From Alistipes sp. (lineage in GTDB: Bacteria > Bacteroidota > Bacteroidia > Bacteroidales > Rikenellaceae), in contig JAFNYX010000051.1 of assembly GCA_017654125.1 (NCBI GenBank), positions 1 through 33,431 of the forward strand: 33,431 bases of DNA, given 5' to 3'. The position numbers and the translations under genes are program-made. The notes under the pieces were generated by a model, which was not told where the DNA came from, ran no database searches, and worked only from the letters and a program-made list of their open reading frames with translations. Below, in pieces: positions 1-7,830 of the stretch (positions are counted from its first letter, which is position 1; every line of letters begins with the position of its first letter).

Positions 1-2
1 AT

Positions 3-839
3 GCGACCGTTTCGCTCTCGACGGTTGCCGTACGCGACTGGTCGGCTGACATCGCCATCTCGACAAGCGGTGCATCGAAATACAAACTCTACATTACACC
101 TAACGCTACTGCCGAGGGTGAGAATGTGGCGCCAATTGTTGAGGAGTTCGGTGTGGAGTATCCGACTTCGCATACGAGCCACACCTTCACTACGTTGAAG
201 GAGGCGACGACCTACTACGTCTTTGCATTGCCTTACGACTCGACGGGCAAAGCCGGTCGCCTTGCCGAGCTGACCTTCACGACCAATGCGGAGATTCTGC
301 CGGAGCCAAGCAGCGAGTACGACAAGTTCCTCGGTACGTACTCCTTCTCCTCGAAGAACGGTGCTCGTGACGATGAGCCGCGCGATGTCGTAATCTCGAA
401 GGAGGTTGACGGTAAGGTGTTCCGCATCAGCGGTCTGATGCACCCTACAATGGCTTCGCAGATTCCGGATGCATCGGTGTTTGCTCATTTTAAGAATGGT
501 CAAATCCGTATCTTGTTCGGCAAGGTAGCCGATTATGGTCAATACACCCCGGTATGGTGTGCGCCGTATAAGGATGGTCTTTTCTTGATGATGGTGGACC
601 TCTGTGGTACGTACAACAACGGCCGTATCGAGTTTATGGATGCCCAGGACGATGGTATGACCGGTCTGTTCTTCTACCAATCGTCCGCTGTTGATGGCTC
701 GTATCAGGGTGGCGGTATCGACTACTACGATGATTTGGTACTGACCAAAAAGAGTGGTGGCTCGGAGCCGCCGGTAAATAAGAGCAACACGACTGAGAAC
801 TTCACCCGCAGTGAGGAGGTTGCAGCCGGTTGGAAATAG
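3..839 (+). CDS. C-terminal part of a secreted fibronectin-type/lipoprotein-like surface protein (5' end outside window)
   Basis: The reading frame is open from base 3 to a TAG at 837-839, and the start lies upstream of the window; an in-frame GTG at 126 is internal because coding-like sequence continues before it. The first ~90 visible residues resemble a fibronectin type III repeat, with the typical end motif ATTYYVFALPYD followed by a linker rich in Pro, Ser and Glu. The rest begins FLGTYSF and looks like a beta-rich C-terminal domain of the kind found in Bacteroidales secreted lipoproteins. The last residues are Asn/Thr/Ser/Glu-rich with no sorting motif that I recognise. By general type it resembles the lipoprotein at the other end of the window, but I see no close sequence match between the two. 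A surface or periplasmic location is inferred; the function is unknown. Confidence 0.8.
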   Translation, partial: ATVSLSTVAVRDWSADIAISTSGASKYKLYITPNATAEGENVAPIVEEFGVEYPTSHTSHTFTTLKEATTYYVFALPYDSTGKAGRLAELTFTTNAEILPEPSSEYDKFLGTYSFSSKNGARDDEPRDVVISKEVDGKVFRISGLMHPTMASQIPDASVFAHFKNGQIRILFGKVADYGQYTPVWCAPYKDGLFLMMVDLCGTYNNGRIEFMDAQDDGMTGLFFYQSSAVDGSYQGGGIDYYDDLVLTKKSGGSEPPVNKSNTTENFTRSEEVAAGWK

Positions 840-874
840 TCGTTACGGTTGCGGCCGTGCGATAGACGCAAACG

Positions 875-911
875 AAAAAGCCCTTGCTCGGTGTTGAGCA
901 GGGGCTTTTCT
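875..911. terminator. Bidirectional Rho-independent terminator
   Basis: A hairpin GCCCTTGCTC / GAGCAGGGGC (one wobble pair) with loop GGTGTT has an A run before it and a T-rich run after it. It lies between the convergent ends at 839 (plus) and 961 (minus), so it can serve both genes. Confidence 0.85.
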
Positions 912-960
912 TTATGGTATGTGTTCGAAGGTTTTCGGTATTCAGGGTAGGGTGTGGATG

Positions 961-1857
961 TTACTCGAAGACTCCGCGCGAAATACCGCGACGCATACGC
1001 AACAAGTACTTCGCCTTTTCGGGTGCGCCCACGAGTAGGTATCCCATAGCAATCAACCACGCCACAACGCCCTTGATGCGCTCCGCGCGACGCAATGCAG
1101 CCACGCCACCGCGCAACTCGGCACGCATGCGCTGACTGCGACCAACGTTTATGCTCAATTGGTCAAAATATTCATCCGTGAGTTTTGCGTCGGGAATATG
1201 GTGAAAGATCGCCGCCTGTGGCACAAACCACGCGCGATATCCCTTGGCATGCAATCGCTCGAAGAGGTCGTTCTCCTCGCCACCGATAAGTGTCGCTCCG
1301 TTGCGACCAAGTGTGGGGTTGAATGCTCCGATGTGTTCGAACACCTCGCGCCGAAAAGCCATATTTCCACCCGCCGGTACGCGGTGTTTTGGAAACGGTG
1401 TGGGAGTGGCCCCCAAATCGACCGGATTGGCAATCATTCGCTCGGGGTAGTGCGACATCCATGCCGGCCGACCGCTCTCGTAGCGCGGTATGACCGCTCC
1501 GCCGGCTGCCACGACCGTCGGGTGCGAGTCGAAGAATGAGATATATCGCTCGGCGAAGGTCGCTTCGAGTGTCTCGTCATCATCGACAATGGCTATGTAG
1601 TCGCCCTGTGCCGCCGCAATACCACAATTTCGGGCGTTCGAGAGCCCCTGTTTCGGCTCATAGACCATTCGTAGTTGATAGTCGGCGTGCTTTGCGGCAA
1701 AGCGCGCAAAATCCTCTGCCGTCGAGTCCGTCGAGTTGTTGTTCACCACTACGCACTCCCACAGTGCCGGCGAGGCCGTTTGGCGCACCACCGACTCCAA
1801 TGCGCGTTGCAGATCGCGCGAGCGATTGTATGTCGCAATGATAATAGATAGTTTCAC
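961..1857 (-). CDS. Family 2 glycosyltransferase
   Basis: This 298-residue protein starts on a GTG codon and opens with the GT2 fold signature MKLSIIIATYNRSRDL. It has VVNNNSTDST near residues 38-46 and the metal/nucleotide-sugar motif VDDDE at 91-95 (DxD at 92-94). A GGEEND motif in the second half fits the usual acceptor/base region of GT-A enzymes. The C-terminus has a short hydrophobic stretch (VVAWLIAMGYLLVGA) that may contact the membrane. It lies 42 bases downstream of the Stealth pair on the same strand and is probably the last gene of that operon, adding a sugar to a capsular or other surface polysaccharide. The donor and acceptor cannot be read from the sequence. Confidence 0.9.
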   Translation of the reverse strand: MKLSIIIATYNRSRDLQRALESVVRQTASPALWECVVVNNNSTDSTAEDFARFAAKHADYQLRMVYEPKQGLSNARNCGIAAAQGDYIAIVDDDETLEATFAERYISFFDSHPTVVAAGGAVIPRYESGRPAWMSHYPERMIANPVDLGATPTPFPKHRVPAGGNMAFRREVFEHIGAFNPTLGRNGATLIGGEENDLFERLHAKGYRAWFVPQAAIFHHIPDAKLTDEYFDQLSINVGRSQRMRAELRGGVAALRRAERIKGVVAWLIAMGYLLVGAPEKAKYLLRMRRGISRGVFE

Positions 1858-1899
1858 GAGTACAATTTTTCCCTTTAATATCTACTTTGTTGCCTCCCT

Positions 1900-2868
1900 C
1901 TAATCTCGCAGCCCGATGCGCTCCTTTATCCACGCGATAACCTTATCGAGCCCCTCCTTGCCTGCCATGTCGAGCGAGTTGAAACATGCGAATCGGGTGT
2001 GGGTGCTCTGCGAAAATTTCGCCAACTTGCGTTCGATGTATTCAATTCCGTTTTTAGGTTTCAGATAGAGCAGATTTCCCTTTACGGGGCGCACTTCGCA
2101 GCGTCCTTGCTTGTGAAGCAGCAGATATTGCACCTCCTGCGGATTGTATTGCGTCGCGTGGCGGAAACGGTGCGAGATATTTTGCTCCAACAAATCGGAA
2201 TGTCGGGTGAAAAACTCCTCATAATGTGTGCGCGACAACCCTCTTGGCGTGTGGTCCATCTTTAAGAAGTAGCGACGATTGCCTGCCAAGGTTGCGGCGT
2301 TGAGCATCGTGCCCTTGTACGTCACCGCCTGCGAGCCGTCCCGATTGCGCTTGAAGAGGCGCGTGAGAGCTGTCAGCAGGTAGTTGCTCTTCGTCGCATA
2401 GCAAACGATGCCCTTCTCGGTGAAGAAATCTTCGGGTGTGACGGGAGCCGCCAAAATCAAATCGTCATTAAACTCGACAAATCGGTCGCTCAACCCCGGT
2501 ATGCGCCACGTCATCGACTCGATGGATATCGAGTTGAAGGTCGGCAGATACTTCTCGTATCCTCGAAAGATTGTTTTGTGGTCGATTATCTCAATCGGAA
2601 TATAACCTTCGGGGAAGTGTTGCTCCAAAAATGGTTCGAGGTGCGGGTCCTGCTCGTCAGTTACGAGGTAGATTTTGTTAATCCACGGTGCGAAACGGTT
2701 TATGGATGCCACGCAGTAGAAGATTTCGCCCAGATTGTTGAATCGGGTGTCGCCTGCCACGTTCTCTTTGGCGACCATTTCGGGTGTGGAGAAGGCCTGT
2801 CGTTTGGCTTTATGGCGAGGATCATCGCCATCGACCCACGTGATTACGGCATCTATCTTCTCTGTCAT
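1900..2868 (-). CDS. Stealth-family sugar-phosphate transferase (second of a pair)
   Basis: This 322-residue protein belongs to the Stealth family of hexose-1-phosphate transferases, which join sugars through phosphodiester links in capsules and cell-surface polymers. Stealth conserved region 1 is visible as AVITWVDGDDP at residues 7-17. Region 2 includes RFNNLGEIFYCVASI, APWINKIYLVTDEQDP and LPTFNSISIE...FVEFNDD. Region 3 is recognisable around HTPRGLSRTHYEEFF and SHRFRHATQYNPQE. The ATG at 2866-2868 is chosen because the family N-terminus follows it directly and because it overlaps the stop of the upstream gene as ATGA, which suggests translational coupling; an in-frame upstream extension would run into that gene. 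The GT2 gene follows on the same strand. Confidence 0.9.
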   Translation of the reverse strand: MTEKIDAVITWVDGDDPRHKAKRQAFSTPEMVAKENVAGDTRFNNLGEIFYCVASINRFAPWINKIYLVTDEQDPHLEPFLEQHFPEGYIPIEIIDHKTIFRGYEKYLPTFNSISIESMTWRIPGLSDRFVEFNDDLILAAPVTPEDFFTEKGIVCYATKSNYLLTALTRLFKRNRDGSQAVTYKGTMLNAATLAGNRRYFLKMDHTPRGLSRTHYEEFFTRHSDLLEQNISHRFRHATQYNPQEVQYLLLHKQGRCEVRPVKGNLLYLKPKNGIEYIERKLAKFSQSTHTRFACFNSLDMAGKEGLDKVIAWIKERIGLRD

Positions 2869-3746
2869 ATCTCGTACTTCGATTTCTTGGGAAAACGTTC
2901 GTCGAATGCCGCCAACAGCGTCGAGCGAAGCTCTTTGTAGCGCTCCTCCGAAATTCGCACATCGTTGATGCATACCAACTTGCGCGAAGGTTGAGTGATA
3001 AACTTTCGCAACATTGCACCGGATACAAAACCCAACGAAAATTGTCTCTTTGAGAGGCGTTTGTTCACAAGACGCCCTTTCAGGTACATGTAATCGAGGA
3101 AGACGTATTGGGTGAGGTTTTCGCTGTTGCGTGTTTTTGCAGCCGAGGTCTTTGCGATTTCGGGTAGCACCTTCCCATACAGCTCCTCGCATTCGCTACG
3201 GAACATCGGCGTACAGATGTGTTGCGGACGGAGGAAGCAGAGTCGTGGTTTCAGCCCCAAAGCCCGACGTGCGACATTGTCCGAATTGCGACAAATACGC
3301 TTGAACATATCGATTCTCAGGATATGGTGCGACATCCCGAGAAAACATTTGCCATCCTTGAAAAAATCGGTCGGCGCACAAAGCTTCATCGGGAAACAGT
3401 CATCGTTGAAGTAGAGATACTCCTCGTCCAGCCCCTCGATGCGGTGCAGATGCATCTCGATAGGGTTGCTGTTGAATGTCGGCAGATACTCGGCCGGAAT
3501 GATATCCTTGTGCAGAACGATATGCACCTCTTCGCGGTTGAGCCATTCGGGCACCTGGCTCTCGTGCGAGACGACAAGATGTACCTTACGCACGAACGGC
3601 ATATTCTCGGCAATACCGCGGAACAGATAGCGCAACGTGCCCCAGTCACGAAAACGCTTCTCCAACGCCGGTTGGTTGGTGTGCTTCTCGTAATCGCGCT
3701 GCCATACGGGGTCCAAGCCGTTTACATAGGTGATAACTATATCCAT
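2865..3746 (-). CDS. Stealth-family sugar-phosphate transferase (first of a pair)
   Basis: This 293-residue protein also carries Stealth regions: region 1 at the extreme N-terminus (DIVITYVNGLDPVW), region 2 (RFRDWGTLRYLFRGI, FVRKVHLVVSHESQVPEWLN, LPTFNSNPIEMHLHRIEG, YLYFNDD), then a region-3-like part (HICTPMFRSECEELY). It has no signal peptide, as expected for a cytoplasmic transferase working on lipid-linked or nascent glycan. It shares the LPTFNS and FNDD blocks with the next gene but is too divergent to be a recent tandem copy. Its stop overlaps the next start by four bases. A canonical promoter lies about 50 bases upstream, making this the first gene of the operon. Confidence 0.9.
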   Translation of the reverse strand: MDIVITYVNGLDPVWQRDYEKHTNQPALEKRFRDWGTLRYLFRGIAENMPFVRKVHLVVSHESQVPEWLNREEVHIVLHKDIIPAEYLPTFNSNPIEMHLHRIEGLDEEYLYFNDDCFPMKLCAPTDFFKDGKCFLGMSHHILRIDMFKRICRNSDNVARRALGLKPRLCFLRPQHICTPMFRSECEELYGKVLPEIAKTSAAKTRNSENLTQYVFLDYMYLKGRLVNKRLSKRQFSLGFVSGAMLRKFITQPSRKLVCINDVRISEERYKELRSTLLAAFDERFPKKSKYEI

Positions 3747-3795
3747 TCCTTACCTCTCCTTGCTTTGTTGTGCGGTAAAGCCGCTTTTATCACTA

Positions 3796-3827
3796 CAAAT
3801 ATAGACCTTATATTTGGAACTCGCAAA
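3796..3827 (-). promoter_or_regulatory. Bacteroidota sigma promoter for the Stealth/GT2 operon
   Basis: Read on the minus strand this is TTTG (3827-3824), a 20-base spacer, then TATATTTG (3803-3796), matching the TTTG / TAnnTTTG consensus. It leaves a leader of roughly 45 bases before the start at 3746. Confidence 0.75.
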
Positions 3828-3940
3828 AAATGGAGCGAATAATCGTTTTTGGGCCTCTTGACCGAGTGTCGCGGATGGTGTTTTGTGGTAGCGAAACGCC
3901 TTTTTGTGGTGCGAAACGAGATATTTCGCCAAAATTTTAC

Positions 3941-3948
3941 TACCTTTG
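3941..3948 (+). promoter_or_regulatory. Likely -7 box (TACCTTTG) for the esterase pair
   Basis: TACCTTTG fits TAnnTTTG and lies about 33 bases before the ATG at 3982. No clear TTTG box is present at the expected distance upstream, so the call rests on the -7 element alone. Confidence 0.5.
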
Positions 3949-3981
3949 GATAAAATTAAACCAAAAAACAGATTTTCGAAT

Positions 3982-5274
3982 ATGAAAAGATTCTCCTTTC
4001 TGATTATGTTTGCTTTGGCGTGCGTGACAATGGCGACAGCACAGCCAAAGCAGTCGTTCGTTAAAGTTATCGTAACGCCCGACCACGCCGATTGGTGCTA
4101 CGATTGTGGCGAGAAGCCGAAGTTTGCGGTAGAGGTTCTCACGTGCAGCAATGCGCCCGTAAAGGATGCGGAGGTGTATTATGAAATCTCGGAGGATTTC
4201 CTCGCACCGCTCGAAAAGGGCGAACGCACGCTCAAAGACGGTACGATGACCCTCTCGGGCCATACGATGCGCAAGCCGGGCTTCTTGCGTTGTCGCGTAT
4301 GGGCGAAGGTCGATGGCAAGAAGTACGAGGAGTGTGCTACGGCGGCATTCGAGAAGGAGCGTATCGTGCCGACAACCATTATGCCGGAGGATTTTGCCGC
4401 ATTCTGGCAGAAGGAGATTGAGAAGAACGCAAAGATTGATATGTTGCCGCAACTGACGCTCGTGCCTGAGAAGTGTACGCCGTTGGTGAACGTCTATTCG
4501 GCGTCGTTCCAAAGTTTCAAGAAGGGCTCGCGTATCTACGGTACGCTCTGCGTTCCTGTGCGCCATGAGGGCAAATGTCCTGCCATACTGATTGTTCCGG
4601 GTGCGGGTTGCCGTTCGCGCAAGGGCTATATTGCCGAGGCGGAGAAGGGCTTCGTAACATTCGAAATCGGCATCCACGGCATCCCGACCGTGCTGCCCGA
4701 CGAGCGCATCTATGAGACTTTGAAGCAGGGCTCGTTGCTCAACTATCCGTCGGCAAATGTCGATGATAAGGACAACTACTACTACAAGCGCGTATTCGTG
4801 AGCTGTGCTCGCGCAATCGACTTCCTCGCCGAGCTTGATATGGTCGATGCCGACCGCATCGGTGTAATGGGCGGCTCGCAGGGTGGTGCGCTCTCAATTA
4901 CGACGGCATACCTCAATCCGAAGGTTAAGTGTGCCGGCGCGTTCTATCCTGCAATGTGCGACCTGACAGGATACCTGCACGACCAAGGCAATGCGTGGCC
5001 ATATCTGTTCAAAAACAAGGCGCTCGCCACAAAGGAGCGTCTGGAAACTGTTAAATATTACGATGTTGTGAACTTCGCTCGCGGTCTTTCGTGCCCGATT
5101 TTCGTTTCGTACGGTTACAACGACCTCGTTGTTTGTCCTACCTCGATTCAGGGCGCAATCAATGTCATTCCGTCCGAGAAAGAGGTGATGATTGTTCCGC
5201 AGTCGCGCCACTACACCTATCCCGAGCAGAACAAGGCTCGCTCGTCGTGGGTGATGAACAAACTTTCGAAATAA
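3982..5274 (+). CDS. Secreted alpha/beta-hydrolase, acetyl xylan esterase (CE7)-like
   Basis: This is a 430-residue protein with a signal peptide (MKRFSFLIMFALACVTMATA, then Q). An N-terminal beta domain of about 120 residues precedes an alpha/beta-hydrolase domain. The nucleophile elbow is GGSQGG with Ser299; likely partners are Asp381 (in GYNDLV) and His410 (in QSRHYTY), in the right order and spacing for the AXE1/cephalosporin-C deacetylase family. It probably removes acetyl or similar ester groups from carbohydrates in the periplasm or outside the cell. The ATG at 3982 is chosen because it begins the signal peptide; in-frame sequence upstream overlaps the promoter. A second secreted esterase begins 25 bases downstream. 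The exact substrate is unknown. Confidence 0.87.
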   Translation: MKRFSFLIMFALACVTMATAQPKQSFVKVIVTPDHADWCYDCGEKPKFAVEVLTCSNAPVKDAEVYYEISEDFLAPLEKGERTLKDGTMTLSGHTMRKPGFLRCRVWAKVDGKKYEECATAAFEKERIVPTTIMPEDFAAFWQKEIEKNAKIDMLPQLTLVPEKCTPLVNVYSASFQSFKKGSRIYGTLCVPVRHEGKCPAILIVPGAGCRSRKGYIAEAEKGFVTFEIGIHGIPTVLPDERIYETLKQGSLLNYPSANVDDKDNYYYKRVFVSCARAIDFLAELDMVDADRIGVMGGSQGGALSITTAYLNPKVKCAGAFYPAMCDLTGYLHDQGNAWPYLFKNKALATKERLETVKYYDVVNFARGLSCPIFVSYGYNDLVVCPTSIQGAINVIPSEKEVMIVPQSRHYTYPEQNKARSSWVMNKLSK

Positions 5275-5299
5275 TCAACTTCGTAAAAACGTATAGTAT

Positions 5300-6172
5300 A
5301 TGAAACGCATTTTCTCGCTATTGCTCGCACTTGCCGCGCTCTGTGGTACGCTTTACGCACAAGAGGGAACGGGTACGATGACCCAACACACGTTGCGTCA
5401 TAAGGGGCACGACTACGTCTATTGGCTCTACTTGCCGAAGGATTTGCCGGCCGATGCGCCGCTCGTTATGGTTTATCACGGCTATGGCTCGCGCAACATC
5501 CCGTCGATAAAGTACGGTATGAACGAGGTGGCGGACCGCAATGGATTTGCTGTGTGCTATCCGCGAGGCGATAAGGATTTCAAGGGCAAATATTGTTGGA
5601 ATGTCGGCTACTCGTTCCATATCGAGCATGGTTGGCGCCGCGACGATGTCGGCTTTACGCGCCGTCTCGTACGTTTGCTCCAAAAGGAGTACGGATTCTC
5701 CCGAGAGAATGTCTTTGCAACGGGCCACTCGAACGGTGGCGAGATGTCCTATCTGCTGGCATATACCTGTTCGGATATCTTTGCGGCTGTAGCACCGATT
5801 TCGGGCCTTATGATGGAGTGGATGTACCGCGACCTCGAAGCCAAACGGCCGGTGCCTGTGATGGAGGTGCATGGTACGCTCGACAAGACGTCGGAGTGGA
5901 ATGGCGACCCCGAAAATAAGGGTGGCTGGGGTGCATATATTGCCGTACCGCGCGCTGTCGGCTATTGGGCAGCCGTAAACCGCTGTACGCACGAGCAGAC
6001 CGAGCGACTGCCACTGCGTCGCAATCAAGTCGTGGCTCACCGCTATGTGAATGGTACCGACGGCCATGAAGTGTGGCTCTACGAGGTTATCGGCGGAAAA
6101 CACTCGTGGGCGGAGAAGGATATGGACACGTCGGCCGAAATATGGAAATTTTTCAGCAAATACCTCAAATAG
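5300..6172 (+). CDS. Secreted esterase of the LpqC / CE1 feruloyl-esterase type
   Basis: This 290-residue protein has a signal peptide (MKRIFSLLLALAALCGTLYA, then Q). The mature part begins with a typical PHB-depolymerase/feruloyl-esterase strand pattern (YVYWLYLPKDLPADAPLVMV, then YHGYG). The catalytic Ser144 lies in GHSNGG; Asp195 (GTLDKTSEW) and His268 (GGKHSW) are likely triad partners. This fits COG3509 (LpqC, CE1-like) rather than the CE7 type of the preceding gene. It is 25 bases downstream of that gene and presumably co-transcribed, so the pair may remove different ester decorations from the same plant or host glycan. The substrate is inferred only from family. Confidence 0.87.
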   Translation: MKRIFSLLLALAALCGTLYAQEGTGTMTQHTLRHKGHDYVYWLYLPKDLPADAPLVMVYHGYGSRNIPSIKYGMNEVADRNGFAVCYPRGDKDFKGKYCWNVGYSFHIEHGWRRDDVGFTRRLVRLLQKEYGFSRENVFATGHSNGGEMSYLLAYTCSDIFAAVAPISGLMMEWMYRDLEAKRPVPVMEVHGTLDKTSEWNGDPENKGGWGAYIAVPRAVGYWAAVNRCTHEQTERLPLRRNQVVAHRYVNGTDGHEVWLYEVIGGKHSWAEKDMDTSAEIWKFFSKYLK

Positions 6173-6200
6173 GGGTAATGATTTGATTGCTTGCATATTA

Positions 6201-6256
6201 CGCGACTCCAAACGGCTTTGTCGGAAATTTATTTGACGAAAAGGTTTGGAGTTGCG
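6201..6256. repeat. Imperfect 13-bp inverted repeat overlapping the tRNA promoter
   Basis: CGCGACTCCAAAC at 6201-6213 and GTTTGGAGTTGCG at 6244-6256 are complementary except for one wobble position, separated by 30 bases. The right arm contains the TTTG -33 box of the tRNA promoter. As RNA it could be a hairpin ending the esterase transcript; as DNA it could be a binding site. It lacks a T tail. Confidence 0.6.
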
Positions 6257-6276
6257 AAATATTTGCCCTATATTTG
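6245..6276 (+). promoter_or_regulatory. Canonical promoter for the initiator tRNA
   Basis: TTTG at 6245-6248, a 20-base spacer and TATATTTG at 6269-6276 match the Bacteroidota consensus. The tRNA begins 48 bases downstream. Confidence 0.8.
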
Positions 6277-6323
6277 CATCATCAAACGAGGCACTCTTCT
6301 CTTAAAAAAGAGTAACGATACAT

Positions 6324-6397
<74 letters not shown>

Positions 6398-6400
6398 CTA

Positions 6401-6442
6401 AACAATCAAGGGATAGGCTAATCTATCCCTTGATTGTTTTTT
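6401..6442 (+). terminator. Strong Rho-independent terminator of the tRNA
   Basis: A perfect 16-base-pair stem (6401-6416 with 6423-6438), loop GCTAAT, followed by a T run, starts three bases after the tRNA. Confidence 0.92.
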
Positions 6443-6578
6443 ATGCTCGGAGAGTGGGACGAGAACGAAGTTCGAACCGACGCACGAAGCAGGAGCAGAG
6501 ACTGCTTGCAGACTATGCCCTGCAAGAAGGAGGAAAATCAAATTGTTGCAACAATTTGATTAATCCCACTCCCGCTAC
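6443..6578. repeat. Structured tRNA-linked segment ending in a copy of the tRNA 3' end
   Basis: This 136-base segment has no credible gene. It ends with TCCCACTCCCGCTAC (6564-6578), an exact 15-base direct repeat of the tRNA 3' end at 6384-6398, exactly 180 bases apart. It contains a perfect 7-bp hairpin CTTGCAG / CTGCAAG (6505-6526) and a perfect 26-base palindrome (6536-6561) just before the repeat. At 6451-6478 it also holds a partial inverted likeness of the T arm (AGTGGGA and TTCGAAC). The pattern could be a small mobile or remnant element using the tRNA 3' end as its site, or a structured RNA. I cannot name a family. Confidence 0.6.
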
Positions 6579-6807
6579 CTAAATCCCCCTTGAAGAGCAA
6601 AGCTCGTCTTCCTCCTTCGCACCTCGGCAATGTGTGCAAGCACCCTATGCCCCTCGGTTTGACGTCTGTTATGTAAAGTGGGTGGGTGGACTTATATTTC
6701 TGATACATCAACCTATTTTACAGACTCGGTTACTCTTTCATAGCCCGTTATAAACGAGTTAGATATTTCGATGGTGTGTTTTGTGTGGGAGAGAAAGAAA
6801 AAATTTC
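6579..6807. other. Intergenic stretch with no gene seen
   Basis: Between the structured segment and the promoter of the DUF3575 gene I find no reading frame with coding character and no tRNA. A short GAGC-AAA-GCTC hairpin occurs around 6597-6607. Nothing else is supportable. Confidence 0.5.
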
Positions 6808-6815
6808 TATCTTTG
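6808..6815 (+). promoter_or_regulatory. -7 box (TATCTTTG) giving an almost leaderless transcript
   Basis: TATCTTTG ends only four bases before the ATG at 6820, so transcription would start at or within a few bases of the start codon. A TTTG lies at 6780-6783, 24 bases upstream, a slightly long spacer. Confidence 0.6.
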
Positions 6816-6819
6816 TACT

Positions 6820-7446
6820 ATGAAACGATTTTGGATACTTCTTGTTGTGGCGACGTTGGCGATGGCGAACGTGGCTTCGGCGCAGATTTTTGTCAAGGTT
6901 AATGCGCTATATGCTCTTGCAGGAGTTATAAATCCACAGGTTGAGGGTGTTATAGCCCCACATTCGACGCTCTCGATAGATGCGACTTACTCGCCGTGGA
7001 AGAGCATCAAGGGCAAGCATGCCGAGTTCTGTATCTTTCAGGGTGAATACCGCTACTATTTTCGTCAGGCGGCGCGCGGTTGGTATGTGAGTGTAAATGC
7101 CGGTATGACGGGTTTTGATATCAACAAGCCACAGTTCTTCAAGAATGGGTTAATCTCTTTCAAGAAAGAGTATGGCAAGGGCTTCGGCTTTATGATTGGC
7201 GCTGGTGCTGGCTATCAGCATACGTTTCGCGAGCGATGGGTTGTCGATGCGTTTATTGCGTTCGATTTTTTGCGTTCGTGGTATAACGGTTATAACGCCA
7301 ACGGTGAGATTGTTATGAATCCGCAAGGGCATGAACACTATAAGCATCCCGACCCATTCAATGGTTCGGCGGAGTGTGTGCCGAAGATTGGTGTGTCGCT
7401 TGGTTACAGGATATTTGATCCGGCTCGCCACCGCAAAGAGAAATAG
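6820..7446 (+). CDS. DUF3575 outer-membrane-associated protein
   Basis: This 208-residue protein has a signal peptide (MKRFWILLVVATLAMANVASA, then Q). The mature part matches the Bacteroidota DUF3575 pattern as I remember it: VKVNALYALAGVINPQVE, then ATYSPWKSIKGKHAEF, a GEYRYYF strand with a GWYVSVNAG strand, a KGFGFMIGAGAGYQ strand and a final GVSLGYRIF strand. The alternating aromatic pattern suggests a small beta-barrel or beta-sandwich at the outer membrane. Family members often occur near surface fimbria or adhesin genes, but nothing here shows that. It is a single gene between the tRNA region and a terminator. The ATG at 6820 begins the signal peptide; in-frame alternatives further upstream precede the promoter box. 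Confidence 0.85.
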   Translation: MKRFWILLVVATLAMANVASAQIFVKVNALYALAGVINPQVEGVIAPHSTLSIDATYSPWKSIKGKHAEFCIFQGEYRYYFRQAARGWYVSVNAGMTGFDINKPQFFKNGLISFKKEYGKGFGFMIGAGAGYQHTFRERWVVDAFIAFDFLRSWYNGYNANGEIVMNPQGHEHYKHPDPFNGSAECVPKIGVSLGYRIFDPARHRKEK

Positions 7447-7460
7447 GTCTGCGTACAGCA

Positions 7461-7509
7461 CAAAAAAAGAGGTATCTCAACCATCATGGTCGGATACCTC
7501 TTCTCTTTT
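7461..7509. terminator. Bidirectional Rho-independent terminator
   Basis: GAGGTATC / GATACCTC forms a stem around a 16-base loop that contains a short CCATCATGG self-complement. It has A7 before it and a T-rich run after it, and lies between convergent genes. Confidence 0.8.
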
Positions 7510-7536
7510 GTCCCCTCCTCCACTTGAAGGTGCAGG

Positions 7537-7803
7537 TTACTCTGCCGATGGAGTTGGCTCGGCGGTTGGCTCTACTACGAGTGAGTCGCAGAGTGCGGTG
7601 GTAGTCGAGTCGCACGTTTCAATCGGCTCTGCCGGTTGTTCAACGGTCGGCTGCTGTTCGCCCAGCAATAGCGAGGTGACGTTACGGCGTGCGGTGAACG
7701 AAATGACCACCAAAACGAGCGTCACAACACTTACGACCGACATAAATATGCTCTTCAATAACTGCTTCTTTGCTCTCTTGTTCTTCTTTTTTGTCTTTTT
7801 CAT
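7537..7803 (-). CDS. Small membrane-anchored protein of unknown function
   Basis: This is an 88-residue protein with a strongly basic N-terminus (KKTKKKNKRAKKQ), one transmembrane helix at about residues 18-38 (IFMSVVSVVTLVLVVISF), then a tail rich in Pro, Thr, Glu and Ser. By the positive-inside rule the tail should face the periplasm. It lies 27 bases downstream of the CtpA-like protease gene and is probably the last gene of that operon. I recognise no domain. A role as an accessory to the protease is possible but rests on position only. Confidence 0.7.
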   Translation of the reverse strand: MKKTKKKNKRAKKQLLKSIFMSVVSVVTLVLVVISFTARRNVTSLLLGEQQPTVEQPAEPIETCDSTTTALCDSLVVEPTAEPTPSAE

Positions 7804-7830
7804 ATAGTTATCAAGTATCTGTTGTTTGGG

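Noticed and set aside
2869..3192. A 108-codon N-terminal extension of the second Stealth gene.
   Set aside because: It would overlap the first Stealth gene fully in another frame, and the family N-terminus begins right at the ATG at 2868.
3809..3816. TATATTTG on the plus strand upstream of the esterase genes as their promoter.
   Set aside because: It overlaps the spacer of the better minus-strand promoter and lies 165 bases before the gene; TACCTTTG at 3941 is closer.
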